Assembly: GCA_034770075.1 (NCBI GenBank)
Contig: CM068377.1
Coordinates: 58,584,275 to 58,648,274 of the forward strand
Source: Aralia elata
Lineage: Eukaryota > Streptophyta > Magnoliopsida > Apiales > Araliaceae
Reading direction: 5' to 3'
Length of the DNA stretch: 64,000 nt
The notes under the pieces were generated by a model that had not been told where the DNA came from, made no database searches, and saw only the letters and a list, made by a program, of their open reading frames with translations. Every line of letters begins with the position of its first letter. The first letter of the stretch is position 1. Position numbers and translations under genes: made by a program. This document shows positions 59,178 to 64,000 of the stretch, piece by piece.

Positions 59178-60066
59178 CTTGTAATTGTTAGAATTCAATC
59201 ATCACATCATAGAGAGAGTTTTATCATATTCAGAGAGTTCATAGAAACATGTCAAGCTAGTTTTCTTTATTCAGTTCGAAGGGGACATGGATCCTTAGTA
59301 ATAGTTTATGGTTTAATTAAATATACAATATTTATTCCTTCTTATATGAAGCTTATTCTGATAATCTGTTTTAATTGTTAAATATTATTTGATTAACTGA
59401 TTTGGTTTCTGCAGGATTAAATTGGTTAGTTGATAATATATGCTAGATTCAGGAATAGTATTACGTAATTGATATTATTTCTAATCATAAGTAGCAGTTA
59501 GCGATACTGATTGTGGTCAAGCTTTTGGTTTATTGCTATGGTTATCAGGAGACAGATTAAACAAATCGAGCTTATGTGTTTGTTGCTTGGAATAGTCTAA
59601 TTCCTTAGTTCTTAATGCTTCTGTCATATTAAATCTAAAGAGCTCGTTTTAGTTTATATGATAGTTAGAATCTTGTGAAGAGCTTATTTCATTAAATGAC
59701 GATCTAAGAGGAATTTCGGATAACAAAGCTTGTTGTTATCTAGGACTATTAGTTTCATTGAAGGGTGAATATTGTTATGCTTAATTGATCTATTGCTGTG
59801 AAAAGGTGAAACTGAACTGGAAAACTGAAGTTTTAATTCACTGGTTAATTTCATTATTTTTAAATCTGTTTTTGTTAATTAGTTAGACAAATTAAAACCC
59901 CCAACCTTTTATTTACTGTTAAAATTGTTAGAAGCATTAAGATAAATTAAAAATCAACATTGTTCTCTGTGGGATCGACCCTTGCTACTGCTATACTGTG
60001 CTTAGTTTTGAGTTCGTAGAGTTAAGTAAGGTTTTTATTTTTGGTTTGCTTGACGACAGCTTCCCA

Positions 60067-61157
60067 TGAGATCTTGGAGCTTGTTGATGGCTTTGGTTGT
60101 TACTCCATGAAAAGTTAGGATGGTTCCTATTTCCTGGGTTATAACTATTTTGATATGGATTCGGTGGACGTTGATAGCTGCCCACAAATTGCACTGCTTC
60201 AGGGTTTATGGCACATTGCTCTATTAGATGTGCACCGGCACATAGCTCACAAACAACAGATACTTGATGAATATTTGCTCCTGCGATGGCATCTATCTTC
60301 TTTGACATTGCTGCCATCTGTGCTGCTAACGCGGTGACTACATTAACCTCTAATACTCCGACTACTTTTTGTTGATTCATCTTAGAAGTTGGCCACTGGT
60401 AGTTATTAACAGCCATAGTTTCTAACAGATTATATGCCTCTTCATAATTCTTCCCCATAAATGCCCCTCCAGAAGCTGCATCAATGCTAGTCCACGTGTG
60501 GCTCCCTAACCCATTGTAAAATGTATTTAGTTGCATCTATTGGGGTAAGCCATGATGTGGGCATTTCCTCAATAAATCTTTATACCTCTCCCATGCCTCA
60601 TACAATGATTCCCCATGTTGTTGCTCGAATGTAGAGATTTCATTCATCAACTTAGCAGTCTTAGCTGGTGGAAAGAATTTTTTCAAGAAATTTTGTGCCA
60701 AGTCTTGCCACGTAGTAATGGACCCTGGTGGTAATGAATTTAGCCAACTTTTTGCCCTATCCCTCAATGTGAATGGAAATAGTCTAAGTCTCACTGCATC
60801 GTCTGAAATCCCACTAAACTTGTATGTATTGCAAATCTCTATGAAGCTCATTAAGTGCTCATTCGGGTCATTGTTAATCATACCCCCAAACTGAACCGAA
60901 TTCTGAATCATTTGAATGGTTCCTGGTTTGATTTCAAAAGAATTAGCTGCTATGGCTGGCCTCATGATACTTGATTGCAGTTCATTAATTCTTGGTGTAG
61001 CATAATCTCGCAATGCTTTTTGCTCCTCTGCCGCCATTGTCTCTTGTTGTTCTAAATTCTCACGAGTTTCCTTAACCCACTTTCTCAATTGTTGTAACTT
61101 TTTCTCAAGGTTGTCCTCGTAAGGTGCTAACTCTAGTTTTTGTTATCGAGTTTGCAT
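60067..61157 (-). pseudogene. Athila-1 gag, N-terminal piece
   Basis: ATG at 61157-61155 (MQTR), followed at once by TAA (61145-61143), then a long open stretch with LRLFPFTLRDRAKSWLNSLP (about 60780) and GESLYEAWERYKDLLRKCP (about 60585). TAG 60539-60537 interrupts (probably Trp to stop), followed by QLNTFYNGL and the zinc-finger-like CELCAGAHLIEQC (about 60240). It ends where Athila-2 inserted. The start is chosen because it is the first ATG after the primer site and is in frame with Gag. Confidence 0.88.
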
Positions 61158-61275
61158 ACAATACTCAAGAGTACCTGAAACAAACAGTCACAAAAATAGA
61201 TAAGATAGAAAGGATTGTTTAACTAAGACCAATCTAATTTAAACTGATGACGAAAGTAATAAAAATAATTTATAT
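61158..61275 (-). other. Leader of Athila-1 between primer site and gag
   Basis: 118 bp, AT-rich, no ORF. Confidence 0.7.
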
Positions 61276-61293
61276 TCCCCGGCAACGGCGCCA
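61276..61293 (-). other. Primer binding site of Athila-1
   Basis: Minus strand TGGCGCCGTTGCCGGGGA, the Asp-tRNA-like site typical of Athila and Tat elements. Confidence 0.93.
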
Positions 61294-61299
61294 AAAACT

Positions 61300-61790
61300 T
61301 GTTGAAGATATTTGTAACTGTGCCAAATCAAAACACACACGCAAGTGCACGTGGTCCACAAGTAATATAAGGAAAGTAAAGTATCGTTCCCACAGAGAAT
61401 ATAATTGCTCTTTAATCTAACAAGCGCCAATTTTATAACTCTCTCGGTCTCTTTAAACAACTGATTAAGGTTATGATGTGACTAAAAACACTAAAAAATA
61501 AATTAACTAATTATCAAACGATTAAATCAAGTAAAAGAGATTTGAGATTATAATTTCACTTATTGCTGCACCTTGATTATTTCACTTCCTGTCAATTTCA
61601 ATTGATTATTTCATATTGTTAGCCAAGAACACGAATGTAAAATATGACCATATCTCAATGTATCATATCTAAATCACATTAAATCCACAAATGATAGAAT
61701 GAATGTGAACACTCCAATTGATTAACGCACTATATCTCTATGTGAGTTATAACCAAAAAGAGTTGAAGTATAAGTTCTCAATAGACTACC
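61300..61790 (-). repeat. Athila-1 5' LTR, 3' portion only
   Basis: On the minus strand it ends CTTCAACA six bases before the primer site. The ACACACGCAAGTGCACGTGGTCCACAAGTAATAT region resembles the solo LTR at 51170-51210. Cut at 61790 by a Tekay LTR end. Confidence 0.75.
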
Positions 61791-61866
61791 TGTGACACCC
61801 CCAAATTCAGGTACCAATACCTCGAATCTGGTGCTCACGCTAAAATACATTCATACACCTCTAAAC
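61791..61866 (-). mobile_element. 76-bp end of another Tekay-like LTR (family D)
   Basis: TGTGACACCCCCAAATTCAGG and the following bases match the LTR D end at 3683-3758 with few differences. It is the outer end of a minus-strand 3' LTR lying in the Athila-1 LTR and is cut after 76 bp by the next element. Confidence 0.85.
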
Positions 61867-63689
61867 TGAAAGTAGTATGCACACAAGCCAATCATATTTG
61901 ATATGATGTAGCATATACTTTGTAATCTTATTCATTTATTAATAAAAGAATTGATTTTCTTAAAAGGAATTTTATATTATCTACATGGTGCTGTTATATT
62001 AAATGTGATAAACCCATAGTTTTGAGCAATGCTTTTAGAATCATGATGGTGATCATGTTAATGAGCTCTAAATTCTAGATAGCTCACAAACTAAAATTGT
62101 TCCTAATCGTTGGATTACTAAATTGGGGATTAGTGAATCCGAATAGATTAGTACATACGTTGCTTGCTCTTAGGAAGAGGATGATTGATCTCATAATCAT
62201 TTGTGTGGAGACACTAAAGCAAGTATGTAGGTGCTTATTGGAGAATAAGTACACTGAACGTGGCTCGCTAAGGAATAATTAATGGAGTTTTACTCGCCTG
62301 TCAATAGGAATTCCTCTAGTGATAGTAGTACAAGTGATCCTTGGACTTAAGATCATCATAGTATCTTGTGTATGATGAGTTATACTTTGACATATCCTTT
62401 AAGACCTTTAGGGTATATCAAAGGGTATGATTGGGTATAATAAGTTGTACATGGAGATAGGTGAATGATCAACAAAGAATCTACCACGTCTAGTAAAAGA
62501 TGTGAATGTCCTATGTGATTCGATAAATGGCAACTCAGTAGTCCTTGGCTAAGGCAGAATGAAATTAGAAAGGAGTTTCTAATTTACATTATTTAGAGTT
62601 GTGCATTTTGAAATCGAAATATATATAATTAAATAAAATAAGACTTGACAGTAAATCCATGTCTTATATTTAATTGGGACATTGTATGGTAGAAGGATTG
62701 AATTGCACGGTAACTATTCACTGAAAGGTTCTTTTGTGATTAATGTTGAAATCTATATTATCTGAAAAGTCGTTGATCGCTAAGGGGGCTTACCCTTATT
62801 GTAGAATAAATATTATTTATTTAAATGAATTAAATAGTTTAATTTATTTATTTAAATAAGATTAGAATTGTTCTAATTGATTTATTCACAACCGGTTTAA
62901 TATGGAGAACCTAAAGGGTCACACCGCAAAAGGAAAATATTTATTTAAGAAGTAAATGGCATAATTGTAATAATAAGTTAAGTATATTTAATTTAATCCA
63001 TGGAGATAGAATAAATTAAATAGCTTAATATTTATTATTTAATATTTTGGAAATATTAAATATAAATTAATAAGAGGAGTCTTATTATTATTATTACTAT
63101 TACTATTATTTAATTCCTAATAGGGATTGTGAATTAATTAATAGAAGTACTCTCTCTCATTAATTCCTAATTGGATTAGGAGAATAATTAATTAAAGGAG
63201 TTTAATTATAATAGAAACCCTAATCCTAAATAGTTTAGGGAAGGGTTATTCCTACATCTATAAATAAGAGGAGTCTTATCATAGATTAAGGTTACACTCT
63301 CTTGCATTAGATTGTGGAGAGTACTTACAATTTCTATAGAGATAGAAACTAGGGTTTTGCCTACACCCATCTTCTTGAATAATTATTCTTCCTTGGTGGA
63401 TCACCTCTAGAGGCCAAACACTTGGGTGGCTAACGTTGATCATAGGAAGGAATCTCAGCGGTGGAATTCGAGGAGAACACAAAAGACTAGGAGTTGAACT
63501 TGTACTTGAGGAAGCTTTGATCTACGAGGGTATAATTCTTATTCTCTTTCTCTTTCGTTTATATCGTTAATTGAGCACATAGATTATTCATGGTGATGGT
63601 TTGTATAAAAATTTAAAATCCGATTTTATCGCGCTTCCGCTCTATTTGTGTAATTTGATTGCATGCTTGCTTAATATACAAACCCAACA
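61867..63689 (+). repeat. LTR of a probable Ty1/copia element
   Basis: About 1.8 kb from TGAAAGTAG to CCCAACA, inserted in the Tekay LTR remnant. A TATA box lies at 63259-63266 and a tRNA-Met-like primer site follows. The left boundary is inferred from where similarity to LTR D stops and a TG begins. The superfamily is inferred from LTR length and primer-site context only, as no coding region is in view. Confidence 0.6.
63259..63266 (+). promoter_or_regulatory. TATA box of the probable copia LTR
   Basis: TATAAATA in CATCTATAAATAAGAGG, about 430 bp before the LTR end, in the expected promoter position. Confidence 0.55.
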
Positions 63690-63690
63690 G

Positions 63691-63703
63691 TGGTACAAGA
63701 GCC
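63691..63703 (+). other. Primer-binding-site-like sequence
   Basis: TGGTACAAGAGCC resembles the initiator-Met site TGGTATCAGAGCC and starts one base after the inferred LTR end. Confidence 0.6.
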
Positions 63704-64000
63704 TAATCTTGTGCTAATTATCGATTTTGATGATTCTATGTGTGTATGGTATGCGATTGGATCGAAATTTTTTGGCAGAATTCGTTTCTCCTGAAACTGC
63801 TACGCGGCGCAGCTGTGCCGACTCCAGTTCATTTTGGAGCGCAGCTACACCTAAACCCAAAAAATCGATTTTGGGGTTCGGCGCAGCTGCACCGTTTCCT
63901 AATTCATTCTGGGCGCAGCTGCGCCGGACAGCAGATCCCAAAAAATAAATTTTACTTCAATTAAAATAAATGGTTTATTTAATTGATATAAGTTTAAAAT
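63704..64000 (+). other. Leader of the probable copia element, with GC palindromes
   Basis: No gag is visible before the window ends. Four copies of a GGCGCAGCTGCGCC-like palindrome lie at 63806-63819, 63838-63851, 63880-63893 and 63912-63925, the last being perfect over 14 bp. Short ORFs through this stretch are not convincing. Confidence 0.6.

Larger units (their letters stand above)
35927..60066 (+). mobile_element. Athila-2: Athila-type element inserted in Athila-1 gag
   Basis: LTR start TGATAGGTGC (35927) and end CTTCCCA (60066), flanked by TGAGG (35922-35926) and TGAGA (60067-60071). A duplicated copy of the right flank at 48941 still reads TGAGG, supporting the original match. The 5' LTR is interrupted by Tekay C and gag-pol by a solo LTR. 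Without these it is roughly 10 kb. Plus orientation, opposite to its host Athila-1. Confidence 0.9.
58393..60066 (+). repeat. 3' LTR of Athila-2
   Basis: 1674 bp, CGATAGGTGC (first base mutated from T) to CTTCCCA. It carries the CTCTACGA/TCGTAGAG motif cluster at 58556-58815, including a perfect ACTCTACG-TT-CGTAGAGT (58668-58685), and a TATA box at 59170-59177. Confidence 0.92.
6902..61790 (-). mobile_element. Athila-1: old Athila-type Ty3/gypsy element split by two insertions
   Basis: Three minus-strand pieces (60067-61790, 35255-35926, 6902-11476) join in order into one Athila-type element: 5' LTR, primer site, gag, protease, RT, RNase H, integrase, 3' UTR. The breaks coincide exactly with the ends of Athila-2 and Tekay A, and the reading frame continues across each break once a 5-bp duplication is discounted. 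The 3' LTR is not seen because element D abuts the 3' UTR at 6902, and the 5' LTR is cut at 61790. Coding is broken by many stops. It is the oldest layer of the nest. Confidence 0.85.

Noticed and set aside
63727..63964. Overlapping small frames at the right end
   Set aside because: They run through the GC palindromes of a retroelement leader on both strands; no gag similarity.

Overview
The window is plant nuclear heterochromatin built almost entirely of nested LTR retrotransposons. The plant origin rests on the clades present: chromodomain-bearing Ty3/gypsy elements resembling Tekay/Del (LTRs of about 2.9-3.5 kb, initiator-Met tRNA primer site) and Athila-type Ty3/gypsy elements (Asp-tRNA-like primer site, DLGAS protease). 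Irregular TTTAGGG-like repeats fit this. I found no host protein gene, rRNA or tRNA gene.

Layout. 1-2555 is AT-rich non-coding DNA with several hairpins. About 2556-6901 is the 5' end of a minus-strand Tekay-like element (D): a decayed extra ORF, primer site and a 3.2 kb LTR. The backbone from 6902 to 61790 is one old minus-strand Athila element (Athila-1), split into three pieces by two plus-strand insertions. The first is Tekay A (11482-35249), itself split by Tekay B (17689-29491). The second is Athila-2 (35927-60066), which carries Tekay C (36506-47897) in its 5' LTR and a solo Athila-type LTR (51147-53537) in its gag-pol. Five-base target duplications mark the insertions: ACACT/GCACT for A, GAGGC for B, TGAGG/TGAGA for Athila-2, GAAGA for C, CATTG for the solo LTR. 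At the right end the Athila-1 5' LTR is cut by a 76-bp Tekay LTR end, then by the LTR and leader of what is probably a Ty1/copia element.

Condition. Every gag-pol is broken by stops or frameshifts. Tekay B is the best preserved: one stop and two single-base frameshifts in gag-pol, plus one frameshift in an extra ORF. Many stops look like C-to-T or G-to-A changes, as expected from decay of methylated DNA. Three elements have lost an integrase catalytic acid residue.

Most interesting signals. (1) The Athila-2 3' UTR has four tandem hairpins with the same architecture but different, compensating stem sequences. (2) The LTRs of all four Tekay-like families hold a splice-acceptor-like CAG followed, in the same phase, by a 16-19 codon ORF ending in a KGKGK-type basic tail and a stop. 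(3) Tekay B has an extra ORF upstream of gag, predicted acidic then coiled-coil, with a likely relic in D and no counterpart in A or C. (4) Several unrelated families each carry their own cluster of short GC-rich palindromes in non-coding sequence. (5) Athila-2 has a copy of its own 3' flanking DNA inserted at its 5' LTR end, probably a repair scar.
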